Shown: positions 51,541 to 59,959 of the stretch, piece after piece | Position numbering within the stretch: the first letter of the stretch is position 1 | Layout: the number at the start of each line of letters is the position of its first letter | Program-made: the position numbers and the translations under genes | Notes under the pieces: model-generated | The model's database searches: none | The model's input: the letters and a program-made list of their open reading frames with translations, nothing else | Told to the model about the DNA's origin: nothing | NCBI RefSeq assembly: GCF_000202835.1 | Contig: NC_015186.1 | Coordinates: forward strand, 2,853,001-2,917,000 | DNA length: 64,000 bases | Reading direction: 5' to 3' | Source of the DNA: Acidiphilium multivorum AIU301 | Lineage (GTDB): Bacteria; Pseudomonadota; Alphaproteobacteria; Acetobacterales; Acetobacteraceae

Positions 51541-51894
51541 TCAGCTCAGCGCGAGGGATCGAGGTGGCGGCGCGTCCGGTATGGGACGCAGACCGAGATG
51601 GGATGACGCGGCTAGCGGGTGATACGTCGTCAACACAGTGTCGATGAGCGCGACAGCGCTTGCCCCGCTTATCGGTAATGCCACCGCACTGGTGCAGGTC
51701 GGGGCGATGCAGCGCGCGCCCATGGGACGATGGTGCGCCTGGCCCGGACTGTGATGACCCGAGCAATCATGACCAATGCAGACAGGTGCCGTCGCGACCG
51801 CCTGTGTCATCGGCATCGCGCGCGCGAACGCCGGCACGCTCGTGGCGAGCACGAGAGCAAGGGCGATCAGGAAGTGTGTCATGGTTCGGAACAC
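51541..51894 (-). CDS. Small exported Cys/His-rich protein
   Basis: A 117-residue protein. A signal peptide (THFLIALALVLATSVPAFA) is followed by VCIGHDCSGHHSPGQAHHRP and CIAPTC, which give four Cys and five His within 45 residues, then a Pro-rich end (PIPDAPPPRSLALS). This resembles small copper-associated exported proteins (CopL/DUF2946-like), but the assignment is loose. ATG 51882 is an alternative start. It lies between merT and the multicopper oxidase on the same strand. Confidence 0.6.
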   Translation of the reverse strand: MFRTMTHFLIALALVLATSVPAFARAMPMTQAVATAPVCIGHDCSGHHSPGQAHHRPMGARCIAPTCTSAVALPISGASAVALIDTVLTTYHPLAASSHLGLRPIPDAPPPRSLALS

Positions 51895-51980
51895 GGATTA
51901 TGCATATGTCTCGCGCGACAGTCTGGCAAGGGGGAGAACTTGGCGGCGTGACCTGCAGGTAGAACCACGACACCTCACGA

Positions 51981-52337
51981 TCACAGGAAATCGGTGAAAT
52001 TTGCGTGTTCGACCATCAAGGTGCCGGCAAGTAGGATCACGCCGAGCATCAGGATCAGCGGTGTAACGGCATAGGTCTTGACCGAAAACTGAAAATGGCC
52101 GCGCGCGGCGAGCCGTCGCATCTCGCATCCCCAAGAAACCGCCCCAAAGGCCAGCAGAATTATCGATCCCCACAACCACCAACGCTCATAGGGACCGACG
52201 AGCAATTGCAGGTGCAGCGTCCACGCGCCGGCAAGGCCGGTGCCGGCCAGCATGATCGGCAGCGCGCAGCACGCCGCACAGCCGAACGATGAGACCAGAC
52301 CCGTGAGGCTCAGCGTCGGGGACCATCGGCGCGTCAT
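51981..52337 (-). CDS. merT: MerT-like mercuric ion transporter
   Basis: A 118-residue protein with three helices. Helix 1 carries the vicinal pair in GCAACCALPIMLAGTGLAGAW, and LLVGPYERWWLWGSIILLAF aligns with MerT after its first loop (VLEPYRPLF). The second, cytoplasmic Cys pair of classical MerT is not seen, only one Cys (WGCEMRR). The ATG at 52337 overlaps a remnant stop codon by 4 bases, the same junction as in the paralogous locus at 54249. Hg(II) uptake towards MerA is inferred. Confidence 0.75.
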   Translation of the reverse strand: MTRRWSPTLSLTGLVSSFGCAACCALPIMLAGTGLAGAWTLHLQLLVGPYERWWLWGSIILLAFGAVSWGCEMRRLAARGHFQFSVKTYAVTPLILMLGVILLAGTLMVEHANFTDFL

Positions 52338-52375
52338 TCGGGAAACCCGTAATTGCAATAGAGAATGTACCTCGG
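52334..52375 (-). pseudogene. 3' remnant of a copy of the CC membrane protein gene
   Basis: The 13 codons before the merT start read PRYILYCNYGFPE then TGA. The intact gene at 54246 ends ARRVLYCECRPVK then TGA, at the same distance from a merT-like start. Nucleotide similarity spans about 65 bp over the junction. Only the 3' end of the gene survives here. Confidence 0.6.
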
Positions 52376-52440
52376 TTTGGTTTGAGTCGGATGACCGTTG
52401 GGTGCCATTTCACGGATTATACCAGATCGAGAGAAATGTT

Positions 52441-54045
52441 TCAGATTTTGGTGGCTGTCGGGATTTGTACTTGCGATGTGGCGATCGACGCCTTCGCTTC
52501 CGCCGGATCGGGAAGGCCGGCGCGCGCGGCAATAATTAAAATCGCGACACTGAACAGCACCAGCACCACCGACAGGGCAGCATCCGACAGCGCGCCGGTT
52601 CCTGCGGTTAGGTTCTTCGGCCCCAAATTAGCCAGCGCCCATAGCCCCGCGAAATATGGCGCGATCCACCACGCGCCCGCGATTTCCAGATGCCCGAACC
52701 CGCCATACATCACGCGCTGTGTAATCGCGTAAAGCGCCGCGACGATCAGCACGTACAGCATGATCACGTTGGCAGTGTGCGCGCCGGTCCACACGATGAT
52801 GAAATTGGCCACGATGAACGCTAATCCCGCGACCGGTATTGCGAGCGGCAGTTGGAACGGGCGCGGATAGCGCGCGACCGGCATGGTGCGGCGCAGCGTG
52901 ATCAACGAAACCGAGGCCATGCCGTAGGACAGCAGGGCTGCCGCCGATACCACCTTGATGATCGCCCGCCAGGACGGCAAAGGCAGCAGAAAAATCACCC
53001 CGATCGCAAAAGCGGCAAGCACACCGACGATCGGCACACCGGCGCCCGAAAGCCGGGCGAATGGTCCGCGAACCAGGCCCTCGCGGCCGGCGGCGTAGAA
53101 CAGGCGCGGTGTCGAGGTATAAGCGATGATGCCGGTGCCGGCCGGTGACACGGCGGAGTCGATATACAGCAGAACTGCCAGCCAGCTCATGCCCATCAAG
53201 GTCGCGAGGCCCGCGAACGGGCCGGACAGGCCGGTGAAATGCAGTTTGCCCCAGCCCTGCGCCAGCGCGTGCGGCGACAAGGCGCCGATGAAGACGGTCT
53301 GCAACGCCGCGTAGAGCAGACAGCCGATCACCACCGAGCCGATGATCGCGATCGGCAGATCGCGCTTCGGATGGCGGGATTCGCCCGCGAGCTCGACCGC
53401 CTGACGAAACCCAGTATAGGCGTAGATCACGCCAGAGGTGGCGACGGCCGAAAAAATGCCCGCGACCCCGTGCGGGGCAAAACCGTGCGCGGTGAAATTT
53501 CTGGGGTGAAAGCGTGCGAGCAGAAGGGCGATGGCGGTCAGCGCCGGAATTGCCAGTTTCCAAATCGTGACGATCCCGTTGATCCGCAGAACCAGCCTTA
53601 TCGCCAGCGTGTTGATCAGGGCGAACATCGCCAGCAGAGCGACCGCGGCCAGAAAACCCGACTGGCTCAGCACGCCGCCCGGCGACACCAAGCCGTGATA
53701 ATAATTGTTCGCATAGGTGACCACGGCCGTGGCTTCGGCCGGCGCCGAGGTCAGGTAGCCCAACAGCACCACCCAACTCATCACGGTGGCGAGCAGCTTG
53801 CCGTGACTGAGCTTGGGCAGCGCGATCACCGCGCCCGCACGCGGAAATGCGGTGGTGAGTTCGGCATAAACGAACGCGAGCAGCAGGATGGCGAACCCGC
53901 CGATCGCCCAGGCGATCAGCGATGCCGGCCCGGCCGATTTCGCGGCATTCAACGGGCCGAACAACCAGCCTGAGCCCACGATGCCGCCCAGACTGGCGAG
54001 GATCAGACCAAGGACACCCGCGTCACGCTTAAGACCACCACTCAT
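52441..54045 (-). CDS. APC-family amino acid permease
   Basis: A 534-residue transporter with about 12-14 helices. The APC pattern is clear: LGGIVGSGWLFGPLNAAKSAGP in helix 1, FVYAELTTAFPRAGAVIALP, AVELAGESRHPKRDLPIAI and RLFYAAGREGLVRGPFARLS. The substrate is unknown. It lies between two merT-type loci, and its uptake role might be to supply thiol precursors, but nothing in the sequence shows that. Confidence 0.9.
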   Translation of the reverse strand: MSGGLKRDAGVLGLILASLGGIVGSGWLFGPLNAAKSAGPASLIAWAIGGFAILLLAFVYAELTTAFPRAGAVIALPKLSHGKLLATVMSWVVLLGYLTSAPAEATAVVTYANNYYHGLVSPGGVLSQSGFLAAVALLAMFALINTLAIRLVLRINGIVTIWKLAIPALTAIALLLARFHPRNFTAHGFAPHGVAGIFSAVATSGVIYAYTGFRQAVELAGESRHPKRDLPIAIIGSVVIGCLLYAALQTVFIGALSPHALAQGWGKLHFTGLSGPFAGLATLMGMSWLAVLLYIDSAVSPAGTGIIAYTSTPRLFYAAGREGLVRGPFARLSGAGVPIVGVLAAFAIGVIFLLPLPSWRAIIKVVSAAALLSYGMASVSLITLRRTMPVARYPRPFQLPLAIPVAGLAFIVANFIIVWTGAHTANVIMLYVLIVAALYAITQRVMYGGFGHLEIAGAWWIAPYFAGLWALANLGPKNLTAGTGALSDAALSVVLVLFSVAILIIAARAGLPDPAEAKASIATSQVQIPTATKI

Positions 54046-54170
54046 GCAGCCGCGTGGGCCATGGTCTTCGTTGCTATGTCAAGGTCGAGCATCAGTTCCG
54101 ATAATCTGATCCGCCACTCCGACGGCGGACCCAGGGAGGTGGACGAGGTGGCGCATGTATCGATGATGCA

Positions 54171-54249
54171 TAAACCGGTGCCTGCCAGCAAGGGCGGCAA
54201 CACGCTGCACGCCCGTGCGGCTCAGCATCGGAGCCCATCGGCGGTTCAT
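54171..54249 (-). pseudogene. 5' remnant of a second merT-like gene
   Basis: From the ATG at 54249 the strand reads MNRRWAPMLSRTG, against MTRRWSPTLSLTG in the intact merT. After a gap and a frame change it continues CSVLPPLLAGTGL against CCALPIMLAGTGL. About 26 codons survive with a deletion and frameshift. The start overlaps the stop of the upstream membrane protein gene by 4 bases, as at the other locus. Confidence 0.7.
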
Positions 54250-54785
54250 TTTACTGGCCTGCACTCGCAATAGAGAACGCGCCTCGCGTTGCCCTGAAGC
54301 CCCCAGGCCATCAGCACGATGGCTGCTGCATAAAATTCGAGCTCATGCGTGGCAATGAAGCCTTGCAACGGCGTGGCGGCAGCGCCGACCGCCGGCAGGC
54401 TTGCCGCGATCGCGGCGATCGTGATCGGCAGAATCGGCGAGCAGCACAGCAACGGCGCAATCAGGGCGACGATCGAGCCCGACGCACTGCCGACGACACC
54501 GCCGCCTGAGCCCATGCGCCAGCCATAGACGCCGAGCGGTAGGGTCAGCGCCAGCAGGCCAGCCATCACGATCGCCAGGAACACGTCCTGGACGGTCAGA
54601 AACGGCAGCGCAACCAGACCGACGGCGCCCCCGGTTTCGCTTGCCGGCAGCAGCATGAGGTAGAAAGTGAGCAGGACGATAAAACTGATCGCCGCCCACA
54701 TGCGATAGCCGGGGTGCCCAAACACCAGCCGCAACGCCCGGGGTATGACCATCGATCGGGCGCGGATAACCGCAGTCGCACTCAT
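54246..54785 (-). CDS. Membrane protein with a vicinal Cys pair, mercury locus
   Basis: A 179-residue protein with four to five helices (MWAAISFIVLLTFYLMLLPA; VFLAIVMAGLLALTLPLGVYG; SIVALIAPLLCCSPILPITI; FYAAAIVLMAWGL). The helix motif APLLCCSPILPI is reminiscent of the MerT Cys pair, and YCEC lies near the C-terminus. Family not recognised. It was once followed by a merT-like gene, now a remnant, and is preceded by the thioredoxin-like gene with a 4-base overlap. A mercury or copper transport function is inferred. Confidence 0.7.
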   Translation of the reverse strand: MSATAVIRARSMVIPRALRLVFGHPGYRMWAAISFIVLLTFYLMLLPASETGGAVGLVALPFLTVQDVFLAIVMAGLLALTLPLGVYGWRMGSGGGVVGSASGSIVALIAPLLCCSPILPITIAAIAASLPAVGAAATPLQGFIATHELEFYAAAIVLMAWGLQGNARRVLYCECRPVK

Positions 54786-55390
54786 TTTGAATCCGACGCA
54801 ATGAAATGCTCGATCTTTCCGAATGTCACCGAAGGTGCCGAGGACGTGGCGACGATCTGGTTCTGGGCGTCGATCAGCTGATAGATGTCCACGTAATGGT
54901 GTGGATCATACGCGGCTGCCAGTTCTTTTGTCGCATCGCCGAACACGAAATGCGGGTCTTTGAGCAACGTGGGCGCGACCTGTGCGGCAAATTTTTCGAT
55001 CGTGATCCCCGGATAACCGCCGTTCTTGTAGTCGCGCAGCACAATGATCTTCAGGTTCGACCGGTCGATCAGTGCTTGATGATGCGCGAATGCTTTCAGA
55101 CCTGCTTTGCAACTGCCGCACCAGGTCGCGACTTCCCAAATGATCAGCTTCTGACCGTGATAGGTCGCCAGTCTCACCAGATGCCCCCCCGACCGGAACG
55201 ACGCGTCCGGAGCTGTCTTGGCCGATGTGACCGGCGGATTCTCAGGTGCCATCATCGGGGAAGGCGTCGCATGTGCGTAGGCCGGAACCAGAGCGGCGGC
55301 GGCAAACGCCAGGACAAAAATTGTAGATTTCGGGGTGAGATGACGTAAGCGTTTCATGGCGTTGGTTGCCTTCGGGTTGATGGTGGTCAT
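54782..55390 (-). CDS. Exported thioredoxin-like protein
   Basis: A 202-residue protein. The signal peptide runs over IFVLAFAAAALVPAYAHA. The fold is TlpA-like with EVATWCGSCKAGLKAFAHHQ as active site, followed by IIVLRDYKNGGYPGIT and DATKELAAAYDPHHYVDIYQ. The CxxC is intact. The ATG at 55390 overlaps merA by 4 bases; ATG 55357 (MKRLRHLTPK) is an alternative. A periplasmic thiol partner in mercury detoxification is plausible. Confidence 0.8.
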   Translation of the reverse strand: MTTINPKATNAMKRLRHLTPKSTIFVLAFAAAALVPAYAHATPSPMMAPENPPVTSAKTAPDASFRSGGHLVRLATYHGQKLIIWEVATWCGSCKAGLKAFAHHQALIDRSNLKIIVLRDYKNGGYPGITIEKFAAQVAPTLLKDPHFVFGDATKELAAAYDPHHYVDIYQLIDAQNQIVATSSAPSVTFGKIEHFIASDSK

Positions 55391-56826
55391 CCGGCGCAGC
55401 AGGAGAGTTTGGCGACATCCTTCTGGAATCCCAGCGACGCGAGCTTCAGCCCCTCGACCGTGGTCAGATACGGGAACAATGTATCCGCCAGATCGGTGAC
55501 CGTGAGGTCATGCTTGATCGCGAGCACGGCGGTCTGGATGCTGTCGGCGCTCTCGGGTGCCAGAATATGCGCGCCGAGCAGCCGCAGGCTGCCCGCCTCG
55601 GCGACGAGTTTGATCAGCCCACGTGTATCACGTGCCGCGAGCGCGCGTGGTACCTGGACAAGATCAAGCCTGACGGTGCGGATATCCTGGCCCTGACGGC
55701 GTGCTTCGGTCTCGGTAAGGCCGACGCTGGCAACCTGCGGATCGGTGAACACCACCTCGGGCATCGCCCGCGAGTCGTACCGGAGGATGTCACCATTCAG
55801 GGCATTCTCGGTCGCGAGCTTCGCGCCATAGGCTGCCATGTAGACATACTGGTCCCGCCCGGTAACATCGCCCGCCGCATAGATTCCGGGCCGGTTGGTG
55901 GCGAGATGCTCATCGGTCGTGATCGCGCCGTTCCGATCGAGCGCGATTCCGGCGGTGCCTAGACCCATACCGCTTGTGTTCGCGCGCCGCCCGGTGGCGA
56001 TCAGAACTTGTTCAGCTTCGATGGTCTGGGCGGTTTCACCCGCCAAGAGGTCGAGTGCGACACCTGCTTCCGTCTGTCTGATTTGCCGATATGTTACGCC
56101 GCATTCGATCGTGACGCCCTCGTCACGCAAATAGCCGGCAAGTGCATCACTGATCTCCGGCTCAAATCCCGGCAACAAGCGCGAGCGGCAGACGATGGTG
56201 ACGGCAACGCCAAACCGTGCGAACATCTGACCCAGTTCACAGCCGATCACCCCGCCGCCGATGATCAGGAGGGATTTGGGCAAACGGTCCAGCGCGAGCG
56301 CTGTGGTGCTGGTGAGATAGGGAACCTCGTCCATTCCGGGAATCGCGGGCACGGCGGCCGAGGCGCCGGTGGCGATCACCACACGATCGGCTGGGAAAAT
56401 TGCACCGCCCGCCTCAATCCCCGCATCGGTAAACCGCGCGCGGCCCTGAACATAGCGGATGGTCTCGTATTCCGGGAGCAGCGCCTGGTATTTGGCCCCG
56501 CGCAGATCGGCGACGAGCTGGTCCTTCTGTGCCATCAGGGCCGACCAATCATTGATCCGCGCAGCACCCGCGATGCCGGCGAAGCGGCTGGAAGATTTGG
56601 CATGATGCAACGCCTCGGCCGCGCGGATCAGGGTTTTCGACGGCACGCAACCGATATTCACGCAGGTGCCACCGATCGTGCCATGACCGATCAAGGCCAC
56701 GTTCGCGCCGAGTTCGCTCGCCCGGATCGCGGCGGAAAACCCCGCCGATCCAGCACCGATCACCACCAGATCGGGGGTCGTGGCGCGGGAGGATGCGCAG
56801 CAATCATGTGTCGTCACAGCGTCCAT
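55387..56826 (-). CDS. merA: Mercuric reductase
   Basis: A 479-residue flavoprotein disulfide reductase that reduces Hg(II) to Hg(0) with NADPH. FAD motif VVIGAGSAGFSAA, redox-active pair C55/C60 in GGTCVNIGCVPSK, NAD(P)-binding IIGGGVIGCELGQMFARFG, ATGRRANT and AAGDVTGRDQYVY, and the C-terminal vicinal pair C476-C477 (LSCCAG) that binds Hg. The N-terminal HMA (NmerA) domain is absent, but a CC pair sits at residues 9-10. Divergent from merR. Confidence 0.93.
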   Translation of the reverse strand: MDAVTTHDCCASSRATTPDLVVIGAGSAGFSAAIRASELGANVALIGHGTIGGTCVNIGCVPSKTLIRAAEALHHAKSSSRFAGIAGAARINDWSALMAQKDQLVADLRGAKYQALLPEYETIRYVQGRARFTDAGIEAGGAIFPADRVVIATGASAAVPAIPGMDEVPYLTSTTALALDRLPKSLLIIGGGVIGCELGQMFARFGVAVTIVCRSRLLPGFEPEISDALAGYLRDEGVTIECGVTYRQIRQTEAGVALDLLAGETAQTIEAEQVLIATGRRANTSGMGLGTAGIALDRNGAITTDEHLATNRPGIYAAGDVTGRDQYVYMAAYGAKLATENALNGDILRYDSRAMPEVVFTDPQVASVGLTETEARRQGQDIRTVRLDLVQVPRALAARDTRGLIKLVAEAGSLRLLGAHILAPESADSIQTAVLAIKHDLTVTDLADTLFPYLTTVEGLKLASLGFQKDVAKLSCCAG

Positions 56827-56870
56827 GCCGTTGGTCCTTGTGGTGAGATCTGGATGGGCCTAGGCGACGA

Positions 56871-56901
56871 TGTATGGGATCTGTAGTAGGTTCAGGTGCA
56901 A
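56871..56901 (-). promoter_or_regulatory. Probable MerR-type promoter of merA
   Basis: Minus strand: TTGCAC (56896-56901), a 19-bp spacer and CATACA (56871-56876), 45 bases before the merA start. The 19-bp spacing fits MerR control by the divergent gene, but the dyad in the spacer is poor. Confidence 0.4.
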
Positions 56902-56951
56902 GCGAAAAAAATGCCCGCGCGCTCACAAAGGTGCGAGACGCGTTGGAACCG

Positions 56952-57350
56952 ATGATCCTGATTGGCGCGCTAGCCACGCAAACGCGGTGCAATATCGAGA
57001 CGATCCGGTTCTACGAGAAGATTGGCGTGTTGCCAAAACCGGCGCGCACCGAGGGCGGCCATCGAATGTATGGCCCCGCCCACGTCAAGCGCCTCAGCTT
57101 CATCCGCCGCGCGCGTGAACTCGGCTTCACGCTCGACGAGGTGCGCGCTTTGCTGCGCCTGGCAGACGAGCGCGATCGCCCCTGCGGCGAGGTAAAATTG
57201 GTCGCCGAGGCTCATCTCGCGGAAGTGCGGATCAAAATCACCGATCTGCGCGCCATGCAAAAGGCGCTGACCACTTTGGTCACGCAATGCGACGCCGGCG
57301 ACGGAACCGATTGTGCGCTCCTCGAAGCCCTATTACGTCAGCGAACCTGA
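56952..57350 (+). CDS. MerR-family regulator, divergent from merA
   Basis: A 132-residue regulator (GALATQTRCNIETIRFYEKIG). Possible ligands are C78, C113 and C121. The 35-residue step from C78 to C113 matches MerR (82 to 117), while the last step is 8 rather than 9, as in CueR-type loops. Cys at the 77/82 place points to a divalent metal such as Hg or Zn. The ATG at 56952 is chosen; the frame is open to 56874, but that would overlap the promoter. The gap 57351-57504 to the convergent relaxase holds nothing recognised. Confidence 0.85.
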   Translation: MILIGALATQTRCNIETIRFYEKIGVLPKPARTEGGHRMYGPAHVKRLSFIRRARELGFTLDEVRALLRLADERDRPCGEVKLVAEAHLAEVRIKITDLRAMQKALTTLVTQCDAGDGTDCALLEALLRQRT

Positions 57351-57504
57351 TGGCGTAAAGCCGGTCGCGCTTTCTATGCATAGATGCAACCGAGCCCTGA
57401 AATTAATCGATTTGACTGATCTACCCGACCGCATGCTGGGCACCTTGACGATGAGCCAGATGACCCAGACTGGGCAGCTTCGGGTCGGAGAGGGCTGATC
57501 GCCA

Positions 57505-59550
57505 TCAAAGGCCCAATCCACGGTCCCGACCGAGCTGCCAGGAAATCCCGCCCTCGGTGACGAGTCCGACAACGTCTCGGCCAAGACTACGCTCGATGAC
57601 CGGCCGCCAAGGCACGAGGAGGAACTCCTTGGCGTTTTCGATCAGCGCATAGCGGCCCGAAGCAAGCTGCACCGTCTCGCGATAGATGCCGCGGATCGTC
57701 TCGCCTCGCGTCGCCAACCGGAACGGCTGGTCCCGCGTTGTGGCAATCTCCGCGCCAACTCGCGCCAACTCTCGGCCTTCGAGCGTTGCCAACAAATCTC
57801 GCCGGTAGAACACCCTTCCCTTCCCGTCCCGGCGCGCATCGCCGTGCGCAATGTGATGTTGCCGGCGTTGCTCCAGCGCCGTTTCAATTTCCGCGCCGAA
57901 GCCGGCCATGGTAACCGGCAGGCGGTCCCTGCCGATGAGTTGGCGATCCAGCCAGACGGCACCGTCGCTGGCGATCTGCGCCTCAAGGTCAAGCGTCGAT
58001 AACACGCGCAGGCTGCCGCCTGGCGATCGTCCGGCATCATGGAGAGTGGCACTTTGTTCGAACCCGGTTGGAATGCGCCAATGATCGGCATCCACCCGCT
58101 CGACAAGTCCCGCGCGCCGCAGCGCTTCCAGCCGGCGGATATGCGCCTCAACATAGGCGTCTGGATCGACGATCCCCCGATCCGCGCGCACTACTGCGAA
58201 GTGATCTGCGGTCCGATATATGCCGTCGTTCTCTCTCGCGAGGTGCGCGATATTTTGATCGGCCGCGCGCGGTTCGCGACCTGCGGCGCCAACCTCGAGG
58301 ATGGCGCCGATCGGTGTGGTCTCGATGATCATCACTCCAGTCGGAAGCTCGATATAATGGGTGCGGCCGTCGATACCGTCGATGATCAGATGAACGCGAT
58401 CACCCAATTCGTCGGCACCAAGCCCACGACCAAGAAGGCGGCCGGTGATCGGGGTTTCGATCGCCTCATCCTTGCCATGAATGACGATCTGTTCCGCACC
58501 GCGCTGAACCTTTTGGCTCGCCATCGCGCGATGCATGGTTTTGATAATGTCGCCCTGCTCATTGAGCTGGCGGAGGGTCTGCTCCATCTGAGGCTTCAGC
58601 AACCAGCGGCCAGTATCGATCTCCTGGGCAAGACCAAGCCGTTGCAGCACTTGCAATCGCGCTATCCGGAGGTGTCGATCAGAATCGGCATGACGATTAT
58701 TTCCGGTGGCTCGCGTGTCGACGATACCGTCCGCCATCTGGCCGGCTTCCCGCAGCAGGGCACGGTCGATCCGGGTCAGTTTTTCCCGATCGATTTCGCG
58801 AGAGAGTTTCTGCTGCCGCTCGAGCATGGTTTCTGGACCAAGTTCGATTGTCGCAAGTTCCGACGCGCGTTCGCGGATGCCGTGCGCGAGATAGGCTCCG
58901 GCGATTATCAGGTTCTCGCCCAGTTCATCGACGCCGCGGATTACGATGTGCGTATGTGGATGGCCAGTGTTGAAGTGATCGACGGCAACCCAGTCGAGCT
59001 TTGTCGCAAGATCCTGCTCAACCTGATGCATCAGGTCGCGCGTGAAGGATCGGAGATCCGATAGCTGCGGTCCATCCTCGGGCGCCACGATCAGCCGGAA
59101 CTGGCGCGGATCTCCCTCTGCCCGATCCAGAAAGGCAGAACCATCGGCGCGATCGGACGTCGCCGAGTAGAGGCGGCCCCAAGCACCATCGCGGGTCACG
59201 CCATCGCGCTGGAGATAGCGAAGATGCACCGCGGCGGCGCGGCTGCCGGCGCGCATCGGGACGTAGCGCGCCTTGACCACGACCCTGCGGGCACCTGGTC
59301 TGATGTTCGACCAACCATGGGGGGATGCTGCCCGTCCGCGCGTGAAAGTGGCGCCACGGCCGCGCTTCGCGGGAAGGCTGGCAATATGACGACCGGCGTC
59401 CGTTGATGGAGCTGCAGTTGATCGGGTGAGCGATCCCGCGCGGGAGATCGCGCGTTTGATTTGCGCCGATGCCAGAGCCCGGCGGTCATCTCGGCTACGC
59501 TTCCGTCCAAACCGGGGGCGAAGGGGTAAATCATCTTCATTGTGAGCCAT
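57505..59550 (-). CDS. Relaxase/mobilisation protein (DUF3363-type, VirD2-like)
   Basis: A 681-residue DNA relaxase that nicks oriT and is transferred with the strand. The N-terminal basic region is followed by the catalytic domain: ARYVPMRAGSRAAAVHLRYL, then the HUH-like metal motif HFNTGHPHTHIVIRGVDE near residue 205. The long C-terminal part is the DUF3363 region (GRDRLPVTMAGFGAEIE; LVPWRPVIERSLGRDVVG). The ATG at 59550 (MAHNEDDLPLRPRFG) is the likely start; an upstream extension to 59736 lacks family character. Confidence 0.88.
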   Translation of the reverse strand: MAHNEDDLPLRPRFGRKRSRDDRRALASAQIKRAISRAGSLTRSTAAPSTDAGRHIASLPAKRGRGATFTRGRAASPHGWSNIRPGARRVVVKARYVPMRAGSRAAAVHLRYLQRDGVTRDGAWGRLYSATSDRADGSAFLDRAEGDPRQFRLIVAPEDGPQLSDLRSFTRDLMHQVEQDLATKLDWVAVDHFNTGHPHTHIVIRGVDELGENLIIAGAYLAHGIRERASELATIELGPETMLERQQKLSREIDREKLTRIDRALLREAGQMADGIVDTRATGNNRHADSDRHLRIARLQVLQRLGLAQEIDTGRWLLKPQMEQTLRQLNEQGDIIKTMHRAMASQKVQRGAEQIVIHGKDEAIETPITGRLLGRGLGADELGDRVHLIIDGIDGRTHYIELPTGVMIIETTPIGAILEVGAAGREPRAADQNIAHLARENDGIYRTADHFAVVRADRGIVDPDAYVEAHIRRLEALRRAGLVERVDADHWRIPTGFEQSATLHDAGRSPGGSLRVLSTLDLEAQIASDGAVWLDRQLIGRDRLPVTMAGFGAEIETALEQRRQHHIAHGDARRDGKGRVFYRRDLLATLEGRELARVGAEIATTRDQPFRLATRGETIRGIYRETVQLASGRYALIENAKEFLLVPWRPVIERSLGRDVVGLVTEGGISWQLGRDRGLGL

Positions 59551-59959
59551 TGCCTGATCATGCCGATGACCTCGGAAATCGAGAAGGTGCCTCGATAGCA
59601 CGGCAGAATCTGAGGCGAGAACACCCGAATCGCCAAGATGGCCGTACTCTCCCGCGAACATTTGGCACGGTGCGTAGTCTCGATAACCCAATGTGCAGAC
59701 ACGAAAATCGCAGCGGTCAGGGCCGTGTGGTGCCATGCACCTTTATCTTGCCCTCCGTTAAACTGCAAAATCTCTTCTGAATCCCGGGAACTTTGTCAGT
59801 CGCCGATTCTTGCCAAATGACGTTTCTGATGCGCTCGGTCACTATTTCAGCCGTCAGAGCGCGCCATATTGCTGGCCCCGCTTAAACAATAGTCGGTGCG
59901 CAAAGTCGATGCAAAGAACACGCAGTCTGCCGGCGCAAATGCGGGCAATTTTGCCGCTT
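59551..59959. other. Intergenic region upstream of the relaxase
   Basis: About 410 bases without a gene I can support; open frames here are short and unlike any family. It is the expected place for oriT and the relaxase promoter, and it contains the nic-like sequence listed at 59738. Confidence 0.5.
59738..59753 (+). other. Candidate nic site of oriT
   Basis: CACCTTTATCTTGCCC resembles the RP4 nic region (CACCTATCCTGCCC) apart from a 2-base insertion and one substitution. It lies 190 bases upstream of the relaxase start. No clear adjacent inverted repeat was found, so confidence is low. Confidence 0.35.
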
